64,000 nucleotides of DNA from Vibrio hannami (GTDB lineage Bacteria > Pseudomonadota > Gammaproteobacteria > Enterobacterales > Vibrionaceae): the NCBI RefSeq assembly GCF_029589055.1, contig NZ_JARQZP010000002.1, forward strand, positions 1-64,000, in the 5' to 3' direction. The translations under genes and the position numbers were made by a program. Shown one piece after another: positions 54,101 to 63,310 of the stretch (the first letter of the stretch is position 1; each line of letters opens with the position of its first letter). Under the pieces are notes generated by a model. The model was not told the DNA's origin, searched no databases, and worked only from the letters and a program-made list of their open reading frames with translations.

Positions 54101-54574
54101 TTATTTAACCCCTTTCGCCCATACTTCTTGCATTCGCTGAACCTGAAAAATAGTTGAATCACCACAAACTGCTGTTGTCGTTACATTATAGTACTGAAGC
54201 TCTGCGGGAATTGAGCCATCATCCAACGGCGCTGTACAAGTTATCGTTGGAGCAGCGCAAGGCATATCGGCAGCCAAAGCCGTCGCCGCATCTATTCCTG
54301 TTTGTCCGTTGATCGCTGTACACCTACTGGCTAAATCAGCTGTTGAATCCGTTTCATTGATAGGAAACAGAGTGGTAAGTGCCCATTCATTTCCTGAGTG
54401 CGCCAAAAACCAGGCCTGAGCACCAAGATATTCTCTTGTTAACGTATCCTGATTTGACCAGCCAATTCTGGACATATTGGCAGCCAACATTCCCATCACC
54501 ACCAGAACAAACACGACCACTATAATCATGTTTCCTCGCTGTTTTTTCTTAGGCGAAATCAGTCTACGGAACAT
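54101..54574 (-). CDS. mshP: MSHA biogenesis protein MshP
   Basis: A 157-residue PilX-like minor component. N-terminal MFRRLISPKKKQRGNMII with a basic patch then a hydrophobic segment (VVVFVLVVMGMLAANMSR). Four cysteines in the C-terminal half. ATG 54574 overlaps mshO by 11 bases; the frame can be opened to 54592 but those six residues are unlikely. It is followed by mshQ. Confidence 0.85.
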   Translation of the reverse strand: MFRRLISPKKKQRGNMIIVVVFVLVVMGMLAANMSRIGWSNQDTLTREYLGAQAWFLAHSGNEWALTTLFPINETDSTADLASRCTAINGQTGIDAATALAADMPCAAPTITCTAPLDDGSIPAELQYYNVTTTAVCGDSTIFQVQRMQEVWAKGVK

Positions 54575-55298
54575 TAAGCACCTGCACATCATGTTTATAG
54601 TTACTCACTTCACCGTCATTGGTAAAAGTTAAGCTCATATGAATTAAGCCGCCTCGTTGCAGGGATGCGGGCTCATAACCAAAACTAGACTCTGTATCAT
54701 CCAGGCTATCAGCAACCGTAAATGTTGTTCCATTTTGCTCACGCGTTACCACACCAGAACTAACACAGTAGGTAACCTGGTTATTCGAATTATAAATATA
54801 ATGTCGATTAGCAATAGAGTAGCTAGGGAAGTCATCGTCAATGGTATACACCCCAGCAGAGGTAACACTACAACTGGTAGCACAGTCTTCCACCGATGAA
54901 GAAGCATCACTAGTGACAGATAAATCTGCACTCTGACTCGGGTTTATCACTATTCTATCACCCGCACTGAAAGTAACTGTGTTTCCCTGATTGTCTGCAA
55001 TAAACTGAACTGTACCGTTAAGTTCATCCTGGGTATAAAAGCCCGAGTACTTAATAGGATAAAACGAGAGACATTTATCGCCACTGGATAATGCAAAGCT
55101 ATTCGGAACCCCATGACGCACTTCCCGTGACATTTTCTCTATAGTAAAGCGTGCCTGGTTCTGTACATATTGCCTGTCTATGGTATCGGTATAACCGCGA
55201 AAGCCCAACTCAATATAACCCGTAATCCCCAGCACAATAATCCCGGTGATAATAATGGTCATCACCATTTCAACAAGAGTAAAACCACGACTGTTCAT
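54564..55298 (-). CDS. mshO: MSHA prepilin-like minor pilin MshO
   Basis: A 244-residue pseudopilin with a type IV prepilin leader MNSRG|FTLVEMVMTIII cleaved after Gly5; Glu at +5. Three cysteine pairs in the globular part. Its ATG overlaps the stop codon of mshD by one base (TGATG), so translation is coupled. It would form part of the initiating complex of the MSHA pilus. Confidence 0.9.
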   Translation of the reverse strand: MNSRGFTLVEMVMTIIITGIIVLGITGYIELGFRGYTDTIDRQYVQNQARFTIEKMSREVRHGVPNSFALSSGDKCLSFYPIKYSGFYTQDELNGTVQFIADNQGNTVTFSAGDRIVINPSQSADLSVTSDASSSVEDCATSCSVTSAGVYTIDDDFPSYSIANRHYIYNSNNQVTYCVSSGVVTREQNGTTFTVADSLDDTESSFGYEPASLQRGGLIHMSLTFTNDGEVSNYKHDVQVLNVP

Positions 55299-55879
55299 CA
55301 GTAGTTCCCCCTGTATGCAGAAAAGGTGTAATTGCCATATTTTCCCGCAGTAATCACGATCTGGATTCGCTTAATTACGTTACTTATACCGTTGGTTAAA
55401 TCGTTGTCATCATCGTATTCAACCGTAATATTCGCAGTAAAATTGGCGTAATCTGAGGATATATCATTACCAAAGATATCACTTAGGTTTCCGGCCTGGT
55501 TTTCGGTGCAATAGGTTGTACTGTGACTATTGGTAATCCAGCAACCAATATAGTCATCTACGTCATTATAACTGCCTGCACCGTTTGTCACCTCACTACC
55601 ATCAGGACCAAAGCTACTTTCCAACGTACAAACTCTTGCGCCTTCTCCACAGCGCTCAACACCGCCATCATGATCGCTATTCTCATCAAACGCTTTTGAA
55701 AGCACTTCGGTCATCAGGCTTTGTGCCAATGCTGATGCTCTGACTTCATAGTGTGGCCGTGCAGAATCCTCGACCTGAGGGAAAAAGAAAGTAACCAGTG
55801 AGAGCATGGCAAACGCCATCACTACAATAGCGATAATGCTTTCAATCAGGGTAAATCCCCGGCTTATCTTAGCAGCCAT
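55298..55879 (-). CDS. mshD: MSHA minor pilin MshD
   Basis: A 193-residue prepilin, PilV-like; leader MAAKISRG|FTLIESIIAIVVMAF. Cysteines in the C-terminal half (ERCGEGARVC and others). ATG 55879 is seven bases after AAGGG; the ATG six bases earlier lies on top of that site. Overlaps mshC by 11 bases. Confidence 0.9.
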   Translation of the reverse strand: MAAKISRGFTLIESIIAIVVMAFAMLSLVTFFFPQVEDSARPHYEVRASALAQSLMTEVLSKAFDENSDHDGGVERCGEGARVCTLESSFGPDGSEVTNGAGSYNDVDDYIGCWITNSHSTTYCTENQAGNLSDIFGNDISSDYANFTANITVEYDDDNDLTNGISNVIKRIQIVITAGKYGNYTFSAYRGNY

Positions 55880-56354
55880 AAACATACCCTTGTGGATTTA
55901 TGCACACCCGGTTAGATTCAGAGCCATTACTGATAGTGATTGTCACAGGTGCACTCAGTAACTCACCAGCCGCACTTAAAGGGTTACCTAATAGATCAAA
56001 GGTGACCGGAGATAGTGTCGAGGAGAATGAAAGGTTACCGTCATCGACCGTTAAACGATTACTACTATCACTTGCGCCAGATGCACAACTGCTTACCGAC
56101 CCCAAACAATCTGAAGAGACGCTTAAACGATAATTACTCTCTGATACAGCTGTTGCATCTGAAACATTGGAATACATTCTGCCAAGCTGAATCTGACGGA
56201 TAATAGAGATGGCTTGCTCTTGAGCAGCAAAGGTAGAAAAGCTGGATTTACCGATATAACGGCTGGCGGCGTAGGTAGAAATAATTCCCAGTAGAATTAT
56301 CACTACTACGAGTTCGATTAGTGTGAAACCAGACTGTCGGTATGAAGCTTTCAT
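55869..56354 (-). CDS. mshC: MSHA minor pilin MshC
   Basis: A 161-residue prepilin with leader [24 protein letters not shown]. Glu at +5 after cleavage. Cysteines at SSDCLGSVSSCASG and near the C-terminal end (NRVCINPQGYVYGC). Start ATG 56354 has GAGG at suitable spacing; a GTG at 56366 is also possible. The pair of hairpins 56447-56519 lies between it and mshA. Confidence 0.9.
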   Translation of the reverse strand: MKASYRQSGFTLIELVVVIILLGIISTYAASRYIGKSSFSTFAAQEQAISIIRQIQLGRMYSNVSDATAVSESNYRLSVSSDCLGSVSSCASGASDSSNRLTVDDGNLSFSSTLSPVTFDLLGNPLSAAGELLSAPVTITISNGSESNRVCINPQGYVYGC

Positions 56355-56446
56355 CTGGCGGAACACCTCATCAATCGTGAGAGAATAAGACTAGTTGCCC
56401 TACACTAACTTCAGGCTTCAGGTAGACAACACACCTAAGTATCTTC

Positions 56447-56519
56447 ATTCCCGCACTAGCCTTACGCTTTGGCGGGAATCTAGAAAATAAGAGCTTTAGA
56501 TCCCTGCCTTCGCAGGGAT
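56447..56519. repeat. Double hairpin after mshA
   Basis: Two stems: ATTCCCGC/GCGGGAAT (56447-56454 with 56472-56479) and ATCCCTGC/GCAGGGAT (56500-56507 with 56512-56519). No T-run. They lie 20 bases past the mshA stop codon and before mshC, so may protect the pilin mRNA from 3' decay; the units also resemble dispersed palindromic repeats. Confidence 0.75.
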
Positions 56520-56538
56520 GACGAACTATCTTAATATG

Positions 56539-57045
56539 TTAACAGCCGCTTGTTTCCGTTACGGACGCTGTTGCTTCTTCACCAGCATCAGTTCCTTCGG
56601 CTGCAGTATAAGTAACATAACAATTGGTAGCGATTACATCGTCAGCATCATCTAAGTCATCCGCAGCAAAAGTTGCTACTAATGTACCAGCAGTGTCGTC
56701 TGCGTCTGCGTCGTCAGAGTACGCTACCCATTGGTCTGTATCATCCAAACCAGTAACCGCAGCTACTATGCCATCTTCATCTGAAGTAGGGTAACCATAA
56801 TGTGTAGTAACACCACCAGCACTCTTATTTGCTGTTACACTATCAGTTTCTACACCATCTATAGCAGCTTTACCATAAACAATTCCCGCCGCTCCTTGCA
56901 TAGCACCTACTAATCCCTGCAATGACGCTTCACGAGCATCAGATTGCAAATTCAAAAACCTCGGCGCAGCTGTTACCGCTAAAATACCAAGGATAACAAT
57001 CACTACCACCAGCTCAATAAGGGTGAAACCACCTTGTCTTCTCAT
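56539..57045 (-). CDS. mshA: Major MSHA pilin
   Basis: A 168-residue type IVa prepilin; leader [21 protein letters not shown], methylated Phe at +1, Glu +5. The mature C-terminal part is highly acidic (many Asp), and the Cys pair (ATNCYV and the last residue SGC) closes the D-region loop. It forms the mannose-sensitive haemagglutinin pilus, used for surface attachment and as phage receptor in vibrios. AT-rich 178 bases before mshB probably include its own promoter. AAGAGAGTAAC precedes the ATG. Confidence 0.95.
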   Translation of the reverse strand: MRRQGGFTLIELVVVIVILGILAVTAAPRFLNLQSDAREASLQGLVGAMQGAAGIVYGKAAIDGVETDSVTANKSAGGVTTHYGYPTSDEDGIVAAVTGLDDTDQWVAYSDDADADDTAGTLVATFAADDLDDADDVIATNCYVTYTAAEGTDAGEEATASVTETSGC

Positions 57046-57223
57046 AATGTTACTCTCTTAATTATTGACTCTATGAATATGAATGCACAACCACCGATGG
57101 CGATTAATTAACTATTTGTATATTCAGCAATTATAATGAAATTCATTATAAAAAGATGAATATATTTAGCAATAAGTCTTAACAATAATTTTAATAAACT
57201 TATCAGCTAAATTTTTACTAATT

Positions 57224-57760
57224 TTACTGCAGCGAAACCGTTACCCTTCCAGTCGTAATATCGTAAGTAAAGTAGTGTCCCGTTGTTCCTTCTAACTGGG
57301 TATATTGACATTCACCACTGCCAGTTGCTTCAGCGGAATAACTGGTATCACTTGTTGTACTGCCCGATACTTCCACCTGAGGTGGATTCTGCAATAGCTC
57401 ATCCATTAAATCCCGGCAATCAGTACTAGTTACAGAGGAGTCTGAAGCGGTTCCATCATCCAACGCTATAGGGTAACCATCCCTGAAACCAGAGTTCGAA
57501 GAGCTTGTCAGCAAGAAGTCAGTTCCATCATAATCAACAGAATTGTCACCACTTACATTCGTTGGCCTTGCCTCAGCCTCCCACTGTGCCCTTGCAGAAA
57601 GAACTGCAGTAGCAAAGCCCCCCGCAACACCTTCTATACTGGCTTTTTTTGCCTCATCCGTAACATCTAAAAACTTTGGTAACGCAGCTACAGCAAGCAG
57701 TCCTACTATTACGATAACAACAACCAGTTCAACTAATGTGAAACCTGACGTTTTTTTCAT
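57224..57760 (-). CDS. mshB: MSHA minor pilin MshB
   Basis: A 178-residue prepilin with leader [22 protein letters not shown] and ALPKFLDVTDEAKKASIEG after it. Two Cys (DCRDLMDEL and GECQYTQ) near the C-terminus. Similar in N-terminal design to MshA; thought to be a pilin-like accessory protein. Follows mshF by 48 bases; mshA is 178 bases downstream. Confidence 0.92.
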   Translation of the reverse strand: MKKTSGFTLVELVVVIVIVGLLAVAALPKFLDVTDEAKKASIEGVAGGFATAVLSARAQWEAEARPTNVSGDNSVDYDGTDFLLTSSSNSGFRDGYPIALDDGTASDSSVTSTDCRDLMDELLQNPPQVEVSGSTTSDTSYSAEATGSGECQYTQLEGTTGHYFTYDITTGRVTVSLQ

Positions 57761-57808
57761 ACTATTTGACCTTAAACGTTTTGTTTTTACTTCGAAGCGC
57801 CTGCTTCT

Positions 57809-58249
57809 TTAACTCTTAATCTCTACCGAAAACTGTTCACCTTCAAGTGTGACCACAATTTTCCTTCGTTCTGTAAATATATATCGACACTGGTAGCCGT
57901 TTTCTAAAGATGCATCTTCTATGGCAAAATAGCGATACCCCAAAACATCCTGTTCAGGATGCAGTAAACGGAACCATTGTCCGCAATCCGGCTGAGACTC
58001 ACTTCCAGGTAACACCCAGCCATATTGGTTAAAGTTAACTTGTTGATCTTCTATAACCGAAGATTCAGGATACTTACGTACAATCCAAACCTGTCGATAA
58101 TGATTTGCCCAGTCCAGCATTCTTCGCTTTGCGACGGAATAGGCCGTTAACTCCGCTTCAGGCTCAACCTTGTTCCAGTAGAAGAGAAAAGCAAAGATCA
58201 GCAACAACACAACTAATAACCATACTGCAAATCTTGGCTTAAGACTCAT
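57809..58249 (-). CDS. mshF: MSHA biogenesis protein MshF
   Basis: A 146-residue protein with one N-terminal membrane helix (FAVWLLVVLLLIFAFLFYWN) and a small extracytoplasmic domain with two Cys. No prepilin leader. Family function poorly defined; placed between mshG and mshB as in V. cholerae. Starts 1 base after the mshG stop codon. Confidence 0.85.
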   Translation of the reverse strand: MSLKPRFAVWLLVVLLLIFAFLFYWNKVEPEAELTAYSVAKRRMLDWANHYRQVWIVRKYPESSVIEDQQVNFNQYGWVLPGSESQPDCGQWFRLLHPEQDVLGYRYFAIEDASLENGYQCRYIFTERRKIVVTLEGEQFSVEIKS

Positions 58250-58250
58250 T

Positions 58251-59474
58251 TTAACCCTTTATCACATCCAGCATTCCCCACATAGGCAGGAAGATACCCA
58301 ATGCTAGAACAAGAACCATACTCGCTACGATAACAAGAAGAATAGGTTCAATTCTCGCAGTTAGCGTTTTTAAGTCATAATCCACTTCGCGTTCATAGAA
58401 GTCTGCTACTTCCATCAATAACTCATCGATACGACCCGTTTCTTCCCCGACAGCAATCATCTGAATAACCAGAGGCGTAAAGATCCCCGAATTGATCGCC
58501 GTTGCCGAAACGCTTCCCCCCGCCTCAATCGCACTTTTCATCTCTAGCAATCTAAGCTCGAGGTACTTGTTGCCCATTGACTCGGCAGAAAGTGCTATCG
58601 ACTGGTTTAACGGAACACCAGAACGTAACATCAAAGCAAAAGTTCTGGAGAATCGTCCTAACTGGGCACGATTAACAATATCGCCAACTATCGGCATTCT
58701 TAACCGGAACTTATCCCATTGCTCTCTGCCTGCCACACCGGCAATCCAAACCTTAAATCCGATAAAACTGGCTGCTATCGCTACTAACATAAAAGGCCAG
58801 TAAGCCACAAAAAATTCGGATGTTGTAATCAAAATTCGCGTTGGTAAGGGTAGTTCCACACCAAAACGACCAAACATAGAGGCGAACTGCGGGATCACCA
58901 TTATGTTCAATACAAACAAAGCTCCAACAACAAACGTAATTACAAATGTTGGATAACGCATTGCTGTTTTAATACGTTTACGGGTTTCAACCTCTTGCTC
59001 ATAGTACTGACTTAACTGCAGCAGTACTTCATCCAGGCGACCCGTGTTTTCCCCCACATTGACCATAGAAACAAACAGCGGGCTAAAAACCTTAGAGTGC
59101 ATTTTCATTGACGCAGACAGGCTTCGGCCATTTGTCAGCTCCGCACCTACCTCTTCAAGTGCTTGCTTCAAATGCTTATTTGTACTGTTTACTGTCAGAC
59201 CTTTTATCGCCCTCAGCAGTGGCACACCAGCTTTTGTCAGGCTGTACATCTGGCGGCAAAATATCACCAGGGCTTCAAGAGGAATGCTGGGTGTAAGGTA
59301 CCTTGCCAGATCAAAATCAAACGCAGACCCAGCTTGGGATACCGGAATTATAGACGTAGGTATAATTCCTTTATTGATCAGGGATTCTGCAGCCAACTCT
59401 TCGGTAGCAGCATCCACTACTCCTGCCGATTTACTGCCATCTGAACTTCTACCCTGATACTTAAAATTTGGCAT
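58251..59474 (-). CDS. mshG: MSHA biogenesis inner-membrane platform protein MshG
   Basis: A 407-residue GspF/PilC-type protein. Two copies of the T2SSF domain (about 70-195 and 270-395), each with conserved helices and the hallmark GVPLLRAI/GVPLNQSI and GENTGRLDE/GEETGRIDEL. It is the pilus-assembly platform contacting MshE. It starts 9 bases after the mshE stop. Confidence 0.95.
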   Translation of the reverse strand: MPNFKYQGRSSDGSKSAGVVDAATEELAAESLINKGIIPTSIIPVSQAGSAFDFDLARYLTPSIPLEALVIFCRQMYSLTKAGVPLLRAIKGLTVNSTNKHLKQALEEVGAELTNGRSLSASMKMHSKVFSPLFVSMVNVGENTGRLDEVLLQLSQYYEQEVETRKRIKTAMRYPTFVITFVVGALFVLNIMVIPQFASMFGRFGVELPLPTRILITTSEFFVAYWPFMLVAIAASFIGFKVWIAGVAGREQWDKFRLRMPIVGDIVNRAQLGRFSRTFALMLRSGVPLNQSIALSAESMGNKYLELRLLEMKSAIEAGGSVSATAINSGIFTPLVIQMIAVGEETGRIDELLMEVADFYEREVDYDLKTLTARIEPILLVIVASMVLVLALGIFLPMWGMLDVIKG

Positions 59475-59483
59475 CTTACTTCC

Positions 59484-61211
59484 TTACAGGTAAATCGGAT
59501 CGGTGTTACCCGACGAATCACCCTCACCAAGCGTCATCACCTCATCAATACTGATAACCCCCTGGAGTGCCAGCTCCATAGCGGAAGCCAGCAGTGGTTT
59601 GTATTCCTTTGCCTGACGAGCTTTTGTTGCAAAACCAACCGCATCATTTGCCCGCAGTGCATCCATCATATTGTCATCCAGCTCTAGGAACTCAAAAACA
59701 CCAATACGACCACGATACCCTGTCAGGTTACAGCGCTGACATCCTCTACCTTTGGTAAAGCTAGAACTAACCTGATTAGGGAACCGGCTTTCAATCCAAC
59801 TTCTCTTAGCACCATCAAACTCATCCGGTATACAGCAATCGGTACAGACTTTCCTAACCAAACGCTGTGCTAAAACCGCACGAACCGCACTAGCCACCAG
59901 ATAACCCGGAGCGCCCATATCCATCATCCGCAGCGCACTATCAACGGCATCATTGGTATGTAAGGTACTTAATACAAGGTGACCAGTAAGAGCGGCTCTC
60001 AAACCGATTTCCACCGTTTCCTGATCTCGCATCTCACCGACTAGAATAATATCAGGATCCTGACGTAGGAATGTTCTCAAAACAGTGGAGAAATCGAGGT
60101 CAATTTTGGGGTTAATCTGAACCTGGTTAACTCGTGATAGACGATATTCAACCGGATCTTCCGCTGTAATGATCTTCTTAGACGGTTCGTTAAGTTCCGA
60201 CAACGCGCCATAAAGCGTTGTGGTTTTACCAGAACCAGTAGGACCCGTAACAAGAATCATCCCATGAGGGCGTCGAAGCTGCCTTCTGAAACGCACTAAC
60301 AACTCATCAGGCAAACCAGATTCCTCTAGTTTCCTTACACCCGCTGACTGATTTAGCAAACGCATTACAACCGACTCACCGTGCTGAACTGGCATTGTCG
60401 ACATACGAATATCGATAGACTGACCTTTTACCCGGATATTGAAGCGACCATCCTGCGGAAGGCGCTTTTCAGAAATATCCAGATTAGCCATTAACTTAAG
60501 GCGCAAAACCAGAGCAGAAGCAATGTTCACTTCATTAAGTATGGTCTCGTGGAGTACACCATCAACACGCTGACGAAGCCGGAGAATACTCGCATCCGGC
60601 TCAATATGGATATCTGAAGCGCCAACCTGAACCGCATCTTCAAACAATGAGTTAATCAGTTTTACAACTGTAACCTCATCACTATCGGCCTCTTCAGTAA
60701 TACCAAAATCAAATGTCTCTGAGGACTGGTGCTCTGCTTGCAACTGCTCCGCAAATGAAGCGATCTCTTTTGTACGGCGGTAATAGCGGTCAAAGCTATC
60801 GACCAGTTGCCCTTCAGAAGCGATAACAAACTCAACCTGATATTGGGCTAAACGGCTTAATACTGTCTCCTGAGCACTAAGGTCAGCAGGGTCACTCATT
60901 GCAACCCTGACAACATCTCCATTTCGGCTTATGACCAGAGCACGTAGCCTGCGAGCATGTACTTCAGGAAGAAGCTGAACCGCATCAATATCGACATTTG
61001 CCAGAGCCAAATCGATAAGAGGGAGCGATAGCTGCTGAGACAGAAAGTCCAGCATTTGTCCTTCGGTAAGAAAGCCAAGCTGAATTAGAGTAGCACCGAG
61101 CTTGCGTCCGGTTTGCTTCTGAGCATGCAAGGCCGACTCTACCTGCTCTTCTGTAATGATGCCTTCTTCAACCAGTAGGTCACCAAGACGTTTTTTTAGC
61201 TTAATTTGCAT
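59484..61211 (-). CDS. mshE: MSHA pilus extension ATPase MshE
   Basis: A 575-residue GspE/PilB-type ATPase. The N-terminal MshEN domain (about 8-68) has two RLGDLLVEEG/LGATLIQLG halves, which in V. cholerae MshE bind c-di-GMP directly. Walker A GPTGSGKT is at 323-330, Walker B is ILVGEMRD, and the zinc motif CTDCC/CQRCN follows. It powers extension of the pilus under c-di-GMP control. Its start overlaps mshN by 11 bases. Confidence 0.96.
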   Translation of the reverse strand: MQIKLKKRLGDLLVEEGIITEEQVESALHAQKQTGRKLGATLIQLGFLTEGQMLDFLSQQLSLPLIDLALANVDIDAVQLLPEVHARRLRALVISRNGDVVRVAMSDPADLSAQETVLSRLAQYQVEFVIASEGQLVDSFDRYYRRTKEIASFAEQLQAEHQSSETFDFGITEEADSDEVTVVKLINSLFEDAVQVGASDIHIEPDASILRLRQRVDGVLHETILNEVNIASALVLRLKLMANLDISEKRLPQDGRFNIRVKGQSIDIRMSTMPVQHGESVVMRLLNQSAGVRKLEESGLPDELLVRFRRQLRRPHGMILVTGPTGSGKTTTLYGALSELNEPSKKIITAEDPVEYRLSRVNQVQINPKIDLDFSTVLRTFLRQDPDIILVGEMRDQETVEIGLRAALTGHLVLSTLHTNDAVDSALRMMDMGAPGYLVASAVRAVLAQRLVRKVCTDCCIPDEFDGAKRSWIESRFPNQVSSSFTKGRGCQRCNLTGYRGRIGVFEFLELDDNMMDALRANDAVGFATKARQAKEYKPLLASAMELALQGVISIDEVMTLGEGDSSGNTDPIYL

Positions 61212-62466
61212 TCTTGTTTCCTACCAGATTATTCAGAAGCGATAAGCGATCACGTATAAAGGCTTGCGTGTTATTCGAAACACCAACTCTTGTCTGAGCC
61301 TGGGTGTATGAATAAATGGCTTCCTGATATTGCAACGCCCTCTCTTGTTGAATAGCTAACCCAAGCCACCAGCGACCATTATCACCCTCTTTGTTTACCA
61401 GCAGTTGATAAGTTTCCAGCGCAATATCGTTGATCTTAGCCTGTTGTGCTAACCCCGCCCTGAGAGATAAATAATCAATAGTCGGCGATTCTGGTAGATG
61501 TATTAGCGGGCTTAACGCGGCTTCTTGCTGCCCTTCCCGAACCAGAATCTTACTCAATGCTATCCGAAGCGACTGATTATCCTCATCCAGACGAATCCCC
61601 TGTCGTAATACATCTACAGATTTTCTGACATTCTGTTTGCCGTAATAGAGTGCAGCTAGCTTCCTTCGACTGTTGTCATCCGAGGGTTTGTATTTAAGTG
61701 CCTTTTCGTACTCTTTAATCGCCGTCTCCAGATCGTTGCTATCGAGTGCACGTTTGGCACGCTCAACAGCTTTCTGAGATATCTGCTCTGGTGTCAGCTC
61801 TACTTGTTTTACCTGTAACGACCCCGGCTCTGTCACTATTGTTTTTGGGTTACTGGCTACCTGTGCAACAGCAAATGGTTCTTCCTGAGTAACTTTCTTA
61901 GGTTTAGCTACCTCAGAAGCAGGCTCAGGTGCAGCCACTACTTTTTTCGGCTGCTTAGGCTTTGCTGCCGTTTCTGATTTTGCTGTTTTTTTACTTACTG
62001 GAGCTGGTTTACGCTCTTCTTTTTTAACAACTGCTTTCTTAACTGCCGGTTTCTGAGTTTGCTTTTCAACTTCATACACAGGGACAGCAGCATTCTGAGC
62101 AAGTTTAGTGGTAGGAGACTCAATCTCAACTTTTTCCGTTACCACTGGTTTTTTTGGTGCTACTGTTTTATTTGATGTCGCCGTTTTTTCTGGCACCACA
62201 TTTTGCTCTGTCAGTGGCACTTCAGGCACAGGTAATGGTTCCACTTCAACCGTAGTTTTTGCAGAAGCCACTCGCTCTGAATTGGAATCTTCTATCTGCG
62301 TAGATACAGCCCAGCCTCCCAAAGCCAAACTTAATGTAAAACCACCAATTGCCCACGCCAACTTCCCTGAGCGTTTTTGCTGAGGTATTTCTGCTCGCTT
62401 AAGTGTCGATGACTCACCATTTTCTTTCTTGGCTATATTGGTAAGTGCATTGTTTATAACACTCAT
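61201..62466 (-). CDS. mshN: MSHA biogenesis protein MshN
   Basis: A 421-residue bitopic protein: N-terminal cytoplasmic tail, a membrane helix (LAWAIGGFTLSLALGGWAV), a long Lys/Pro/Ala-rich periplasmic linker (about 80-225), and C-terminal TPR repeats (AKRALDSNDLETAIKEYEKAL and on). ATG 62466 has GGAG six bases upstream and starts 2 bases after the mshM stop; a further ATG at 62484 lies inside mshM. Probable assembly or scaffolding role. Confidence 0.88.
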   Translation of the reverse strand: MSVINNALTNIAKKENGESSTLKRAEIPQQKRSGKLAWAIGGFTLSLALGGWAVSTQIEDSNSERVASAKTTVEVEPLPVPEVPLTEQNVVPEKTATSNKTVAPKKPVVTEKVEIESPTTKLAQNAAVPVYEVEKQTQKPAVKKAVVKKEERKPAPVSKKTAKSETAAKPKQPKKVVAAPEPASEVAKPKKVTQEEPFAVAQVASNPKTIVTEPGSLQVKQVELTPEQISQKAVERAKRALDSNDLETAIKEYEKALKYKPSDDNSRRKLAALYYGKQNVRKSVDVLRQGIRLDEDNQSLRIALSKILVREGQQEAALSPLIHLPESPTIDYLSLRAGLAQQAKINDIALETYQLLVNKEGDNGRWWLGLAIQQERALQYQEAIYSYTQAQTRVGVSNNTQAFIRDRLSLLNNLVGNKNAN

Positions 62467-62468
62467 GG

Positions 62469-63308
62469 CTAACTCCATCCCCAAAGGTAAGGGGTTTTAT
62501 ACTTCGGTTTTCGGGCATCATATGTATCTTGTAATGCATCGAAAAGGTGTTTGTTATTTACCTGAACGCTTCTGTCATTAAATGCCAGCAACAGCGATTT
62601 ATGGCATATCTGATTGATTAGCCTCGGGATGCCTCCGCTTGCCTTCCAGATCGATTTTTTGATACCGGAGCTAAAGATATCGTCTCTGGCACCGCAAACA
62701 TGAATCCTGTGGCTGATATAAGCATACGTTTCATCCAATGTAAGCGAGCGAAGCCCAGCATTAAAGGTGATGCGTTGTCTGAACTGGCGAAGATGATTAG
62801 CCTGTAAACGGATATCAAGTTCAGGCTGACCAAGAATAACCAACTGAAGCAGCTTACTATTTTCTGTCTCGAAATTGCCAAACAACCTTAGTGTTTCAAG
62901 CGCTTCATCGCTTAAAGCCTGAGCTTCGTCAATCAGAGCTACTGTAGATTTACCGGCTTTGTGATTCTCGAGCAAACGCATCTGAATCGCATCGACAACG
63001 GTTTCACCTTCCTGGACCTCAATCTTTAACTCTTTTGCTATCGCTTGTTTTAGTTCTTCCGCCGACAAAACCGGATTGGGTAGATAGACCAGCTCCACCT
63101 TATCCTTTAGCTCGTTTAACAGCATCCGGCAAACCATGGTCTTTCCCGTTCCAACCTCACCAGTAACCTTTATGACACCTTCCCCCATATCAATCGCAGA
63201 AAGCACAGTCTGGATTGCCTCGTAATGCGGAGGCAGGCCATGAAACAAACCTGTATTGGGGGTCAGGCTAAACGGAGCCTGAGTAAAGCTGAAAAATGTC
63301 TGATACAT
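62469..63308 (-). CDS. mshM: MSHA biogenesis AAA ATPase MshM
   Basis: A 279-residue ExeA-like AAA+ ATPase. FSFTQAPFSLTPN is the typical start, Walker A GEVGTGKT is at 50-57, Walker B ALIDEAQAL, and the sensor segment VILGQPEL follows. ExeA proteins help place secretins in the cell wall, which fits its place next to mshL. It starts 2 bases after the mshL stop. Confidence 0.92.
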   Translation of the reverse strand: MYQTFFSFTQAPFSLTPNTGLFHGLPPHYEAIQTVLSAIDMGEGVIKVTGEVGTGKTMVCRMLLNELKDKVELVYLPNPVLSAEELKQAIAKELKIEVQEGETVVDAIQMRLLENHKAGKSTVALIDEAQALSDEALETLRLFGNFETENSKLLQLVILGQPELDIRLQANHLRQFRQRITFNAGLRSLTLDETYAYISHRIHVCGARDDIFSSGIKKSIWKASGGIPRLINQICHKSLLLAFNDRSVQVNNKHLFDALQDTYDARKPKYKTPYLWGWS

Positions 63309-63310
63309 TT

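Noticed and set aside
50516..54165. mshQ read as two separate genes
   Set aside because: Both parts join into one MshQ with a one-base correction and the second part has no ribosome site or signal peptide.
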